A DNA stretch of 64,000 bases from Mongoliimonas terrestris. GTDB taxonomy: Bacteria > Pseudomonadota > Alphaproteobacteria > Rhizobiales > Pleomorphomonadaceae. A program made the translations under genes and the position numbers. This document shows positions 9,151-17,842 of the stretch, in pieces (position 1 is the stretch's first letter; each line of letters opens with the position of its first letter). The stretch is taken from NCBI RefSeq assembly GCF_001927285.1, contig NZ_MSIG01000013.1, positions 62,001 through 126,000 of the forward strand. Reading direction: 5' to 3'. A model generated the notes under the pieces. The model was not told the origin of the DNA, ran no database searches, and saw only the letters and a list, made by a program, of their open reading frames with translations.

Positions 9151-10482
9151 ATGAAGAAGCTTTTCGTGCTGAACGGCGGCGCCGCCGTCAAGCCGGGAAA
9201 CAAGTCGGCCTACCTGGACTTCCAGGACCCGGTCGCGGCCTTCATGAAGGGCGGCATCAACACGGGCGACGTGCTCGTCTACGACGCCACCCTGAAGGCG
9301 CTCGCTTATGACGAGATCCGCAACGTCCAGTTCAACCATGCCAAGGACCCGGCGCTGTGGCCGGCGGACGGCAGCTATGACGCGACCATCATCCGCGGCT
9401 CCAACTACCTGACCGAGACCCTGGACCTCGGCCACGTGGTGCCGCTCCTGGAGAAGCTGAAGGGGCCGATCGTGCCGATCGGCGTCGGCGCCCAGGCGGG
9501 CAAGTACAAGAAGCTGCAGATGCCGGCCGGCAGCGTCCGCGCCTGGAAGATCATCGCCGACAAGTGCGAGACGATCGGCGTGCGCGGCTTCTACAGCGCC
9601 GAGGTGTTCAACGACATCGGCATCAAGAACGTGCGGGTGATCGGCTGCCCGAGCTTCTACCGCTCGCTCCGTCCGTCCATCACGCTCAGTAAGGTCGACC
9701 CGGCGGCGGCCCGCGTGGGCCTGACGCTGAACAAGTATCTGGCGGCCGACTACGCCTCCAACGCCACCAAGACCAACCGCATGCAGCGCGCCCTCATCGA
9801 GGCGGTGGCCAAGCGCGCATCGAGCACGCTCTACTCCCAGGGCGAGCGCGAGGAGACGCTGGCCATCTATACGACCGGCGAGGAGAAGATCGCCCACGTG
9901 CGCTCCATCCTGGCGAAGTTCGACCTCAGCGGCCACAAGGAGGCCGAGGACCTGCTCGCCAACCGCATGCGCGCCTGGTTCGACGTGGACGACTGGGCCA
10001 AGGACGCCGCCAAGACCGTGGACGTGATGGTGGGCTTCCGCCTGCACGGCAACGTCATCGCCCTCCACCAGGGCATCCCGGCGGTCTTCTTCACCTACGA
10101 CACCCGCATCCGCGAGCTCGCCAACACCTTCGCGGTGCCGGCGGTGGAGATCGAGGACTACATGCCGGTGAACCTGGAGAAGATCCTGGAGAAGGCCGAC
10201 TTCTCCAAGGTGGAGCACATCTACCGGCAGAACTATGCCGAATACCACCGCTTCCTGACCGAGAACCGGCTTAACCACGTGCTGGTGAAGCCCGTGGCCC
10301 AGCCGCCGGAGAAGGCGCTGTCGACGCCGAACCGGGTGGACGTGCAGCCGACCATGGACGAGGTGATCGGCTGGTTCCGCGGCGAGGTGGACAAGATGTC
10401 CGGCGAGGTGGAGGCCCTGCGCAACCGGGCCTGGTCGCTGGAGCTGGCGCTGAAGGACGCGCGCCAGCCGAAGGTGGCGTGA
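9151..10482 (+). CDS. Polysaccharide pyruvyl transferase family protein
   Basis: A 443-residue protein. It has the features of PF04230: an early GGAA...NTGDVLVYDA region, GPIVPIGVGAQ, CETIGVRGFYSAEVFNDIGIKNVRVIGCPS, and near the C-terminus VGFRLHGNVIALHQGIPAVF, the donor-binding R-x-H region. Family members add ketal pyruvate from phosphoenolpyruvate to exopolysaccharide sugars. The last about 60 residues form a helical, coiled-coil-like tail. AAGGAG sits 9 bases before the ATG. The stop overlaps the GTG of the next gene. Confidence 0.9.
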   Translation: MKKLFVLNGGAAVKPGNKSAYLDFQDPVAAFMKGGINTGDVLVYDATLKALAYDEIRNVQFNHAKDPALWPADGSYDATIIRGSNYLTETLDLGHVVPLLEKLKGPIVPIGVGAQAGKYKKLQMPAGSVRAWKIIADKCETIGVRGFYSAEVFNDIGIKNVRVIGCPSFYRSLRPSITLSKVDPAAARVGLTLNKYLAADYASNATKTNRMQRALIEAVAKRASSTLYSQGEREETLAIYTTGEEKIAHVRSILAKFDLSGHKEAEDLLANRMRAWFDVDDWAKDAAKTVDVMVGFRLHGNVIALHQGIPAVFFTYDTRIRELANTFAVPAVEIEDYMPVNLEKILEKADFSKVEHIYRQNYAEYHRFLTENRLNHVLVKPVAQPPEKALSTPNRVDVQPTMDEVIGWFRGEVDKMSGEVEALRNRAWSLELALKDARQPKVA

Positions 10483-11303
10483 GCCGGAGCAAACCCGTGC
10501 GGCGGGCCCCTTCCCTCCAGGGGGGATGGACTCGCCGCGCCTGCCTGACGGCAGGGCTCGGCCTCGCGGGGATGCTCGCGGGGGCCGGGCCTTCGCGCGC
10601 CGGCACGCCGGGCGGCCTGCCGGGTGCGCTGACAACAGCGGGCGGCGCGTGGCGGCTGTCGTTCGCGGAGGACTTCTGCGACAGCGCCGGGTTCGACAGC
10701 CGCTGGATCAAGGTGACGGCGGGCGGCGACCAGCACGTGACCGACCGGCTGCCGGAGAACGTGGTGGCGGCGGCCTGCGACCTGGACCTCATGCTCGGCC
10801 ACCAGGACCACCCGCGCCGGCCGTTCACCGGCGGCTATGCCAAGACGCGCCACTTCCGCCAGACCTACGGCTATTTCGAATGCGCCATGCGCATCGCGGA
10901 CGAGCCGGGCGTCAACAACGCCTTCTGGCTGGTGTCCCATCCGGACAACGAGCGCGATGGCGTGATGTATGAGCTGGACATTGCAGAGGCAAAGGCGCCA
11001 GACAAGCTGAACCTTGCCGTCCACCGCTGGCGCCCCGGTCCGAAGTGGGCGGAGGGGCATCAGGTGCGCCTCGGCGTGCCGCTCGCCGACGCCGTGCACC
11101 GCTACGGGCTGCTCTGGACGCCGGAGCGGCTGACCTTCTTCTTCGACGACCGACAGGTGTGGGAGACGGACAATCCGGTCGCCCACTCGCCGGCCGAGAT
11201 CCGCCTCTCCAACGCGGTCGGCGCCTTCGCGGGCGTGACCGACGGGGATGTGCGGGGCGCGGCGACGCGGTTCGACTGGGTGCGGGTGTTCCGCGCGCTC
11301 TGA
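10479..11303 (+). CDS. Secreted family 16 glycoside hydrolase
   Basis: A 274-residue protein with an N-terminal signal containing a twin-arginine-like WTRRACLTAGLGLAGMLAG segment, so it is exported by Tat or Sec. The catalytic motif ELDIAE fits GH16 ExDxxE, with E165 as nucleophile, D167 and E170 as acid/base. Family members cut beta-1,3/1,4-glucans or galactans; in export clusters they often trim or release the polymer. The GTG start at 10479 overlaps the upstream TGA (GTGA), so it is translationally coupled to the pyruvyl transferase gene. Confidence 0.88.
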   Translation: MSRSKPVRRAPSLQGGWTRRACLTAGLGLAGMLAGAGPSRAGTPGGLPGALTTAGGAWRLSFAEDFCDSAGFDSRWIKVTAGGDQHVTDRLPENVVAAACDLDLMLGHQDHPRRPFTGGYAKTRHFRQTYGYFECAMRIADEPGVNNAFWLVSHPDNERDGVMYELDIAEAKAPDKLNLAVHRWRPGPKWAEGHQVRLGVPLADAVHRYGLLWTPERLTFFFDDRQVWETDNPVAHSPAEIRLSNAVGAFAGVTDGDVRGAATRFDWVRVFRAL

Positions 11304-11414
11304 TCCCGTCCGACATCCGGACCCATCCGATCGCCAGAAGCCGGGCGGCCTCGCCGGCCCACGCCCCTTCGCGCCGCCCCTCCCCGGTTCAGCACGATGG
11401 CGATCCGGCCCGGC

Positions 11415-12734
11415 TCAGACCGCGTCGGCGAGCGGGTGCGCCGTGGCGGCGAGCGCGTCGCCGGCGCGCCTTGCGATGACGGAGCGGTAGAGCTCCAGGT
11501 GCCGGGCGGCCGCCTCCTCGAGAGGCACGGGCGGGCGGATGTTGGCCGCAAGGCGCGGCCAGAGGCCGTCCGTCGACAGGGCGCGGACGAGGGCGTCGGC
11601 AAGCGCCGCCGGATCGCGCGGGCGGACCAGGAGGCCGTCGACGCCGTCACGCACCCGCTCGGCCATGCCGCCGATGCCGCTGGCGATCACCGGCCGGCCA
11701 TGGAGGAAGGCCTCTTCGATGACGAGCGGGGCGTTCTCCCACCAGATGGACGGGACCACCACCCAGTCGACTGTGGCCATCAGGCCCGGCAGGTCGGCGT
11801 TGGCGTAGGCGCCGTGGAGGCGGACGCGCGGCCCGGCGGCGGCAAGCAGCGCCTGGACCTTCGCCTGGAAGGCAGGCGGATGCTTTTCCAGGTGGCAGCC
11901 GGCGACCAGCAGTTCGGCGCCGGCCGGCCAGTCGGCATCCGGAATGCGGGCCACCGCGTCGAGGAGGACGTCGACGCCCTTGTAGGGGTTGATCTGGCCG
12001 AAAAAGCCGAAGCGCACCGGCCGCGTCGCCCCGGTGGCGACGCCCTCCCGTGCGGGCGCCGTCGGCCCGGCGCTGAGGCCGTTGGGGAGCACGCTGAACC
12101 GGTCGGCGGCAAAGCCGTGGGCGAGGAAGCGGTCGGCGAGGAAGCGGCTGGGGGCGAGCAAGTGGTCGGCGGTGCCGAGCGTGGCGCCGACCAGGGCGGC
12201 GCGAAGGGCGAAGCGGCCGGCGGGGATGGACGGAAAGCAGCCGTGGCAGGCGGCGGGCGTTGCGGTGTCGCAAAGATCCAGGCTGGCGGCCTTCACCATC
12301 TGGCCCTGCTGGTGGCAGAGGGCGACGTACTCGTGGAGGGTCACCACCAGGGCGGCGTCCGGCAGGGCACGGCGAAGCCGAGGCACCAGGTCGATGCCGA
12401 AGCCGAGGCCGTGGTGGAGGTGGACCACGTCCGGCCGGAACGCCGCGAGCACGGGGAGGAGATCGTCCTCCACCGGGTCGCGATCGGTAGCGGTGAGAAA
12501 GAGGCCGTCGAGCGGGCCGGGGTGGAAGACGACGTCGCCCGGATCGTCGGCAAGGCCGGAGAGCGCGGACCCGGCGTGCGGACCCGGTCCCGGCGCGCAG
12601 CCGACGAAGAGGCTCTCCACGCGGGGAAGGGTCCGCAGCGCCCGGGCGAGGCCATGGGAGGCGATCTCCGCGCCGCCGGGGGAGAGACGCGGATGGCCGT
12701 GCGAGAGGACGGCGACGCGAAGTGATCCGGGCAT
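11415..12734 (-). CDS. Glycosyltransferase family 4
   Basis: A 439-residue GT-B enzyme. VAVLSHGHPRLSPGGAE is the acceptor-side glycine loop, FGFFGQINPYKGVDVLLDA opens the donor domain, and ENAPLVIEE is the EX7E catalytic pattern. A cysteine motif, CDTATPAACHGC, lies mid-protein. It is a close paralogue of the GT4 at 15753-17009. Its ATG overlaps the preceding TGA (TGATG); an ATG 24 bases further upstream is less likely. It is the last gene of the leftward block. Confidence 0.92.
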   Translation of the reverse strand: MPGSLRVAVLSHGHPRLSPGGAEIASHGLARALRTLPRVESLFVGCAPGPGPHAGSALSGLADDPGDVVFHPGPLDGLFLTATDRDPVEDDLLPVLAAFRPDVVHLHHGLGFGIDLVPRLRRALPDAALVVTLHEYVALCHQQGQMVKAASLDLCDTATPAACHGCFPSIPAGRFALRAALVGATLGTADHLLAPSRFLADRFLAHGFAADRFSVLPNGLSAGPTAPAREGVATGATRPVRFGFFGQINPYKGVDVLLDAVARIPDADWPAGAELLVAGCHLEKHPPAFQAKVQALLAAAGPRVRLHGAYANADLPGLMATVDWVVVPSIWWENAPLVIEEAFLHGRPVIASGIGGMAERVRDGVDGLLVRPRDPAALADALVRALSTDGLWPRLAANIRPPVPLEEAAARHLELYRSVIARRAGDALAATAHPLADAV

Positions 12735-14917
12735 CAGGCGGCGCGCTCCGGCCGGCATTCGGTGGCGCCGGCGGTCCGCCGCGCGAGAAGACGGTCGGCA
12801 AGCCGGGCGATGCGCGGCACCGCCTCCGGCGGGTCCGCGGCGAGGAGCACCGCGTCGGGCAGCCAGAGGCCGCGAAGGCCGAGCGCCATCAGGCGACGGC
12901 CGAGATCCTCGCCGCGGGCGGCCGGCCCGGTGAACGGTCCCCGGAAGCCGCCGGCCCTGACGAAGGCCGCGCGCGGCAGCACGCAGGCCTCCGCCGACAC
13001 CCGCGGGACGGCGACGCGGCCCTGCCGGCCGGCCGGTTCGGGCGGGCGGCCCGGGCGGCCGGCGCCGGCGGCGCGGAGCGTGCCGTCCGCATGGAGAAGC
13101 GTCGGCGCGACGACGCAGTCCGGCCCGCCGGCGCGGGCGGCGCGGAAGAGGCGGGCGAGCGCGTCGGCGTCCGGCACCACATGGTCGGGGAGGAGCGCGA
13201 TCCAGTCGGCCTGAAGCGCCGGCACGGCGGCGTCGAGGCAGTCGAGGGCGTCGGCGGCGTCGGCGCAGAAGGCAAGCCGCACCGGGCAGCCGGCGTAGGC
13301 GGCCGCGCGGGCGATCTCCGGCTCCAGGGCGGCGAGCGGGCGGGACGGGGCCGCCACCACGACGGCCGGCCGGTCGCGGCCGGTGCCGGCGGCAAGAAGC
13401 GCCAGGCGCGCGGGAAGGTCGGCGAGATCCGGGCCGCAGCCGAGGACGATGACGGAGCGGGCGGCGGCGTCGAAGCCGAGGTCTCGGGTCGATTGCAGGC
13501 GCGGCGCGGCCGTGCCGGCAAGCGCGCGGGCGAGACCCTCAAGCGCCGGCAGCAGGTGACGTTCCACGGCGCCGGCGGCGACCGCCGGAATGGGGCAGGC
13601 GACATCAAGGAGGGCGAAGAGATCGGCCCGGGTGCCGGCCTCCACGGCGACCGGCCGGTGGACGGCCTCGCCGTCGGCCAAGCGGAGGGTGAGGCGAAGG
13701 TCGGGCGCGGGGCCGAGGCCCGGTGCGTGGACGAGGAAGCCCGCGAACGGGTCCGGCTCGCGGCGGCCGGCGATGGCCGGATCGGCGGCCAGACCCTCCG
13801 GCACGTCCGGCCGGGCGATGCGGGTCCAGCGGTCGTCGAGACGCACGGCGGTGCCGCCGCCCGCCGCCTCCACGGCGGCGACGCGCGCCTCAGGATCGAA
13901 CAGCCAGCCGGCGAGCATCACGCCGCCGCCCGGCACGTGCACCGCCCGGTCGAGGCCGAGGCGGACGGGGGCGGCAAGGCCGGCGAGCGTGTCGGCGCCG
14001 GTGAACCGGCAGGCGGCTTCGGCGATCTGCCGGCGGACGGGTTCGGGCGCGGCCGGCAGGACGGAGGCGGGCGGACGGAGGGCGGCGAGGTGGCCGGGAC
14101 AGGCGTCCGGCGGCACCAGGCGGCGGTCGGCGTAGAGGTCGAGGGCGGACCAGCCGGCGGCGGTCTCCACCAGAACGCCGGTGACGGCTTCGGCCGGCGG
14201 CAGGACGGCGGCGGGGTCGGACGGCGCCACCACGCCCGCGAAGGCGCGCCGGCCATCGCCGAGGTCCGGGCGGGGAAAGCGGAGCGCGGCGAGGTGGCCG
14301 CGCGCGGGCTCGGGCCCGAGCACCAGGACGGGCCCGGCGTCGGCCGGCAGGTCGCCGGCCCAGCCGGACACCAGGAGGTCACCTTCGGCAAAGCGGCCGA
14401 CGGCCTCGACAAGGCCGGACGGGCGGGCGGCGGCGTGGGCGAGGACGGCGGCGAGGCGGGTGCGCTCCGCCGTCGCCTCCAGGGTGAGGAGTGCGCTCGC
14501 GAGCGCGCCGGCCACCGCCAGGAAAGCCGGGCCGGCGGCAGCGGCGGCAAGCTTCAGCACCGCTTCGACGGCGACCGCCTTCGGCTGTACCGGGTGGAGC
14601 ACCGGGGTGATGTCGGACGGGACGGGTTCGCCCGCATGGGGCGGAACGGCGTTCGGCGTTGGCGGAGGAACGGCGACGGCGGTGAGGCCGCCGCGAAGGC
14701 CGCGTGGCACCGGGATGAGGAGAAGTGCGCCGGGTCCGGCCTCGCCGGTCCAGCCGGCGACGATCGCCGTCGCGGCCGGGCCGTCGACGCCGCCGAGGCG
14801 GACGGGCACGCGGCCGGCGGGGACGGCGGCGCGGCCGATCGCCAGCACGAGGCGGCGGTCCACGAGGGCGGCCACCAGACGCCGGGCGATCTCGCTCTCG
14901 GTCGGGTCGGAGGGCAT
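12734..14917 (-). CDS. Large GT-A-like polysaccharide cluster protein
   Basis: A 727-residue, very alanine-rich protein. The last about 250 residues resemble a family 2 glycosyltransferase: an AAYAGCPVRL strand, WIALLPDHVVPDADALARL at the DxD position (degenerate), and FVRAGGFRGPF, the usual acceptor-loop signature. A middle module around LAGWLFDPEARVAAVEAAG resembles modules in two neighbours. The N-terminal part is unrecognised. Activity is uncertain because no clean DxD is seen. It starts 26 bases after the membrane protein gene and overlaps the next gene. Confidence 0.8.
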   Translation of the reverse strand: MPSDPTESEIARRLVAALVDRRLVLAIGRAAVPAGRVPVRLGGVDGPAATAIVAGWTGEAGPGALLLIPVPRGLRGGLTAVAVPPPTPNAVPPHAGEPVPSDITPVLHPVQPKAVAVEAVLKLAAAAAGPAFLAVAGALASALLTLEATAERTRLAAVLAHAAARPSGLVEAVGRFAEGDLLVSGWAGDLPADAGPVLVLGPEPARGHLAALRFPRPDLGDGRRAFAGVVAPSDPAAVLPPAEAVTGVLVETAAGWSALDLYADRRLVPPDACPGHLAALRPPASVLPAAPEPVRRQIAEAACRFTGADTLAGLAAPVRLGLDRAVHVPGGGVMLAGWLFDPEARVAAVEAAGGGTAVRLDDRWTRIARPDVPEGLAADPAIAGRREPDPFAGFLVHAPGLGPAPDLRLTLRLADGEAVHRPVAVEAGTRADLFALLDVACPIPAVAAGAVERHLLPALEGLARALAGTAAPRLQSTRDLGFDAAARSVIVLGCGPDLADLPARLALLAAGTGRDRPAVVVAAPSRPLAALEPEIARAAAYAGCPVRLAFCADAADALDCLDAAVPALQADWIALLPDHVVPDADALARLFRAARAGGPDCVVAPTLLHADGTLRAAGAGRPGRPPEPAGRQGRVAVPRVSAEACVLPRAAFVRAGGFRGPFTGPAARGEDLGRRLMALGLRGLWLPDAVLLAADPPEAVPRIARLADRLLARRTAGATECRPERAA

Positions 14918-14943
14918 GGGCGGCGCCTCGGGCGAAATGAGGG

Positions 14944-15753
14944 TCAGAGGGCGGCGAGCGCCAGGACGGCGCCGGCCACCACGCCGGCGAGGGTGGCGGC
15001 GACGAGGAGCAGCGGCCGGGCGTGGTGGTTGCCGCTCGCCTGGAGGGCGAGGATGCGCTGGTCGAAGCTGGCGAGCGTGCCGTCGAAGCGGACGAGGAAG
15101 ACCTCGATGTCGCCGATGCGCTCGGCGATCTCCCGCTGCATGGTCTCAACGCCGCGCACCGCCGCTTCGAGGGCCCCGCCTTCGGCCGCGATGGCGTCCA
15201 CCCGCTCGGTCATGCGGCCGATGGCGAGCGCCGCGTCGCGCTGGGCGAGCTGCAGCTGGCGCTGGGCGCCGACGACCGCATCCACCTTTTCGAAGAGACG
15301 GTTCACCGGCGCCGCGATGGCGGCCTCCGCGGCCCGTTCGGCCGGGCGCGGCAGGGCGAGGACGAGCGGCGGGCCGTCGCCGTTGCGGGCGGTGACGCGG
15401 AGCGCGTCGAGCCGGTCGAGCGCCTCGGGCGGCAGGTCCACGTCGAACGCATGGCCGCCGTCGCCGACGCCGTTGCGGCGAAGGTCCACGCGCGGCCGGT
15501 CGGCGGTCACGGTGGCGAGCACACGCTCGCCGAGCGCCACCGTAATGGTCAGGCGGGCGGTCGGGGTGTCCGGGTCGAACGCCCAGCCGAACAGGCGCGC
15601 GCCCTCCAGGGCGTCGAGCCGACCCTGCAGACGGCTGGCGACGGCGGGGACGGACCGGCCGGCGTCGTTGGCGGCCGTCGCCTCGGGCGCGGTCGCGGGC
15701 GGCGGCGGGGCGGCCGATGTGGACGGGGCGGCGGGGGTCTCGACGGCGCTCAT
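14944..15753 (-). CDS. Membrane-anchored protein with GWxxDP module and coiled coil
   Basis: A 269-residue protein. A Pro/Ala-rich start is followed by a beta module at about 40-115: GARLFGWAFDPDTP, then ADRPRVDLRRNGVGDGGHAF. That pattern recurs in alphaproteobacterial glycosyltransferases. Residues about 130-235 look like a coiled coil. The C-terminus is one membrane helix, PLLLVAATLAGVVAGAVLAL, with only a short tail. It could tether the glycosyltransferases to the inner membrane or sense chain length; this is inference. Its ATG overlaps the upstream TGA (TGATG). Confidence 0.85.
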   Translation of the reverse strand: MSAVETPAAPSTSAAPPPPATAPEATAANDAGRSVPAVASRLQGRLDALEGARLFGWAFDPDTPTARLTITVALGERVLATVTADRPRVDLRRNGVGDGGHAFDVDLPPEALDRLDALRVTARNGDGPPLVLALPRPAERAAEAAIAAPVNRLFEKVDAVVGAQRQLQLAQRDAALAIGRMTERVDAIAAEGGALEAAVRGVETMQREIAERIGDIEVFLVRFDGTLASFDQRILALQASGNHHARPLLLVAATLAGVVAGAVLALAAL

Positions 15754-17009
15754 CAGGCGACTTCCTCGATCAGGCCGGCCCGGTCGAAGAGGGCCAGGTG
15801 TTCGGCGGCGCAGGCTTCCATGGTGCGGGCCGGCGGGATGGCGGCGGCGAGGCTGCGCTGCAGGCTGCGGTCCTCGGCGGCCCGGCGCATGACGCGGGCA
15901 AGGTCCGACGGGTCGTTGGCAGCGGCGTGAAGGCCGGTGACGCCGTCGTCCACCATTTCGGCCATGCCGCCGATGCCACTGGTGATCACCGGTCGGCGGT
16001 GCTGGAAGGCCTCCTGGATGACGAGCGGCGCGTTCTCCCACCAGATGGAGGGCACAACCACCCAGTCGACGGCGGTCATCAGCGCCGGCACCTGGTCGGG
16101 GGTGTAGGCGCCGAGGCGGACGAGGTCCGGGCCGAGAAGGGCGGCAAGCCGGTCGATCTCCGCCTTGAAGACGTCGGTCTGGAAGGGCATGCCACCGTGG
16201 AGGCGCAGTTCGAACGGCACGCCCTGCTCGCGCAGGCGCTCGGCCGCCTTGAGGAGGACCGGCACGCCCTTCCAGCGGCTGAGGTTGCCGAAATAGCCGA
16301 AGGTGACCGGCGCGTTGGCTGGCACCAGCCGGGTCGGCGCCGGGGTGACGGGCGGGCGGGCGTTGGCGATCACATCGATGCGGTCGGCGGGCAGGCCCCA
16401 GTCGATATAGCGCCGACGCAGGAAGGCGCTCGGCGCCACGAAACGATCGACGGCGCGCAGGAGCGTCTTCAGGTGACGCTCGCGGAGCAGGAACTTGTCG
16501 GCGGTGATCTCCGGGAAGCAGGCGTGGCATCGGCTCGGCGTCGCCCGATCGCAGCGCTCCTCGCCGGTGGTGCGGACCATCAGGCCATCCCGGTGGCAGA
16601 TCGGATAGTAGTCGTGGAGGGTGAGGACGATGCGCGCCTCCGGCAGCACCCGGCGCACCACGAAGGGAAACTCGGCGCCGACCAGCAGCAGATGGTGCAG
16701 GTGCACCACGTCCGGCCGATAGTCCTCCAGGAGGCGGATCAGGTCCTGGACCACGCCGTAGCTGTCCACCTGGGAAAGATTCAGCCGGTCGAAGTGGCCG
16801 GCCCACAGCACCACCTCGTCGCCGGACGGGCCGACCGCCTGGAAGCTGGTGCCGGGACGCTGCTCGCGGTGCACCGTGTTGGTGGCGGCCAGGAAAAGCG
16901 CCTCCGCGCCCGCGGCCTTGTAGGCCATGAAGAGGTCGCGGGCGAAGATCTCGGTGCCGCCCGGATGGAAGTCCGGGTGGTTGTGGGCGACGACGAGGAT
17001 GCGGGTCAT
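15753..17009 (-). CDS. Glycosyltransferase family 4
   Basis: A 418-residue GT-B enzyme. It starts RILVVAHNHPDFHPGGTEIF, has the donor-domain opening FGYFGNLSRWKG, and ENAPLVIQE as EX7E. The mid-protein cysteine motif CDRATPSRCHAC matches that of the second GT4 at 11415-12734, and the PSIWWENAPLVI region is almost identical, so the two arose by duplication. The ATG at 17009 overlaps the methyltransferase TGA. Donor and acceptor are unknown. Confidence 0.93.
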   Translation of the reverse strand: MTRILVVAHNHPDFHPGGTEIFARDLFMAYKAAGAEALFLAATNTVHREQRPGTSFQAVGPSGDEVVLWAGHFDRLNLSQVDSYGVVQDLIRLLEDYRPDVVHLHHLLLVGAEFPFVVRRVLPEARIVLTLHDYYPICHRDGLMVRTTGEERCDRATPSRCHACFPEITADKFLLRERHLKTLLRAVDRFVAPSAFLRRRYIDWGLPADRIDVIANARPPVTPAPTRLVPANAPVTFGYFGNLSRWKGVPVLLKAAERLREQGVPFELRLHGGMPFQTDVFKAEIDRLAALLGPDLVRLGAYTPDQVPALMTAVDWVVVPSIWWENAPLVIQEAFQHRRPVITSGIGGMAEMVDDGVTGLHAAANDPSDLARVMRRAAEDRSLQRSLAAAIPPARTMEACAAEHLALFDRAGLIEEVA

Positions 17010-17842
17010 CAGGCGGCGGTCCCGGGCTTTTCGGCGAGGAGGATGTCCTGGTAGTGGGCGGCCTCGATGCCGCGCCAGCGACCGAGGCGAGTGCGGACGG
17101 CGACGAGGCCGGCGTCCTGCAGCACGCCCTCGACGAAGCCCTCGTCGAAGGCAACGGCGCCGAAGGGCGCGGCCGGGTCGGCGTGCCAGTCGGGGCCGGC
17201 GGCGGTGCGCTGGAAGGCGCAGCGGGGATCGCGGCCCTCGCCGGCGCGGGCGATGTCGTCCATCACGAAGGCGGTGAGGAAGAGCCGGCCGCCGGGCGCG
17301 AGCACGCGGGCGATCTCGGCCGCATAGGCCTTCACCTCGTCGGGCGGCAGGTGGGTGGCGACGGAGGTGAGGAAGCAGAAGTCGAAGCGCCGGTCCGGGA
17401 AGGGCAGCGCCATCTCGGCGCCCTTCAGCCGACCCTTCGGGTTGTAGATCGGGTGGGCGACGTCGAGGCGGGCGAAGCGGAAGTTCGGGTAGAAGGGCGT
17501 GATCACCTCGGCGCACCAGGCGACGCCCTCGGCCACCGGGTCGAGCCCGTCGTAGCTCGCCTCCTCGTCGAGAAACTGGGTGAGCGGCATGGCCATGCGG
17601 CCGATGCCGGAGCCGATGTCGAGCACCCGGTCGGACGGCTTCAGACCGCCGAGGCGGACGAAATGCTTCAGGAATTCCGTGCCGATCGCCCGGTAGTCGC
17701 CGTCGCCGACGAACACGCTCTCCGGATCCGGCTCCGGCAGGAAGCGGTTGCGGCGGATGCTATCGGCGAGAATGTCGAGACGAGCCTCCTCGCGCACGGA
17801 CACGTCGCCGCGCAGGAGGGCCGAAAGAGCCGCCATGGTCAT
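17009..17842 (-). CDS. Class I SAM-dependent methyltransferase
   Basis: A 277-residue Rossmann-fold methyltransferase. Motif I is VLDIGSGIGRM near residues 74-84, motif II is around YDGLDPV, and the post-motif is PFPDRRFDFCFLTSVATHL followed by IARVLAPGGRLFLTAF. No membrane segment. Between glycosyltransferases it probably methylates a sugar or caps the chain end; the target is inferred only from context. Its ATG overlaps the TGA of the GT2 gene (ATGA); a second ATG two codons in is possible. Confidence 0.92.
   Translation of the reverse strand: MTMAALSALLRGDVSVREEARLDILADSIRRNRFLPEPDPESVFVGDGDYRAIGTEFLKHFVRLGGLKPSDRVLDIGSGIGRMAMPLTQFLDEEASYDGLDPVAEGVAWCAEVITPFYPNFRFARLDVAHPIYNPKGRLKGAEMALPFPDRRFDFCFLTSVATHLPPDEVKAYAAEIARVLAPGGRLFLTAFVMDDIARAGEGRDPRCAFQRTAAGPDWHADPAAPFGAVAFDEGFVEGVLQDAGLVAVRTRLGRWRGIEAAHYQDILLAEKPGTAA

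Noticed and set aside
12722..15892. 1056-codon open frame on the plus strand
   Set aside because: Runs against three overlapping real genes on the minus strand; Arg/Gly-rich with no domain.
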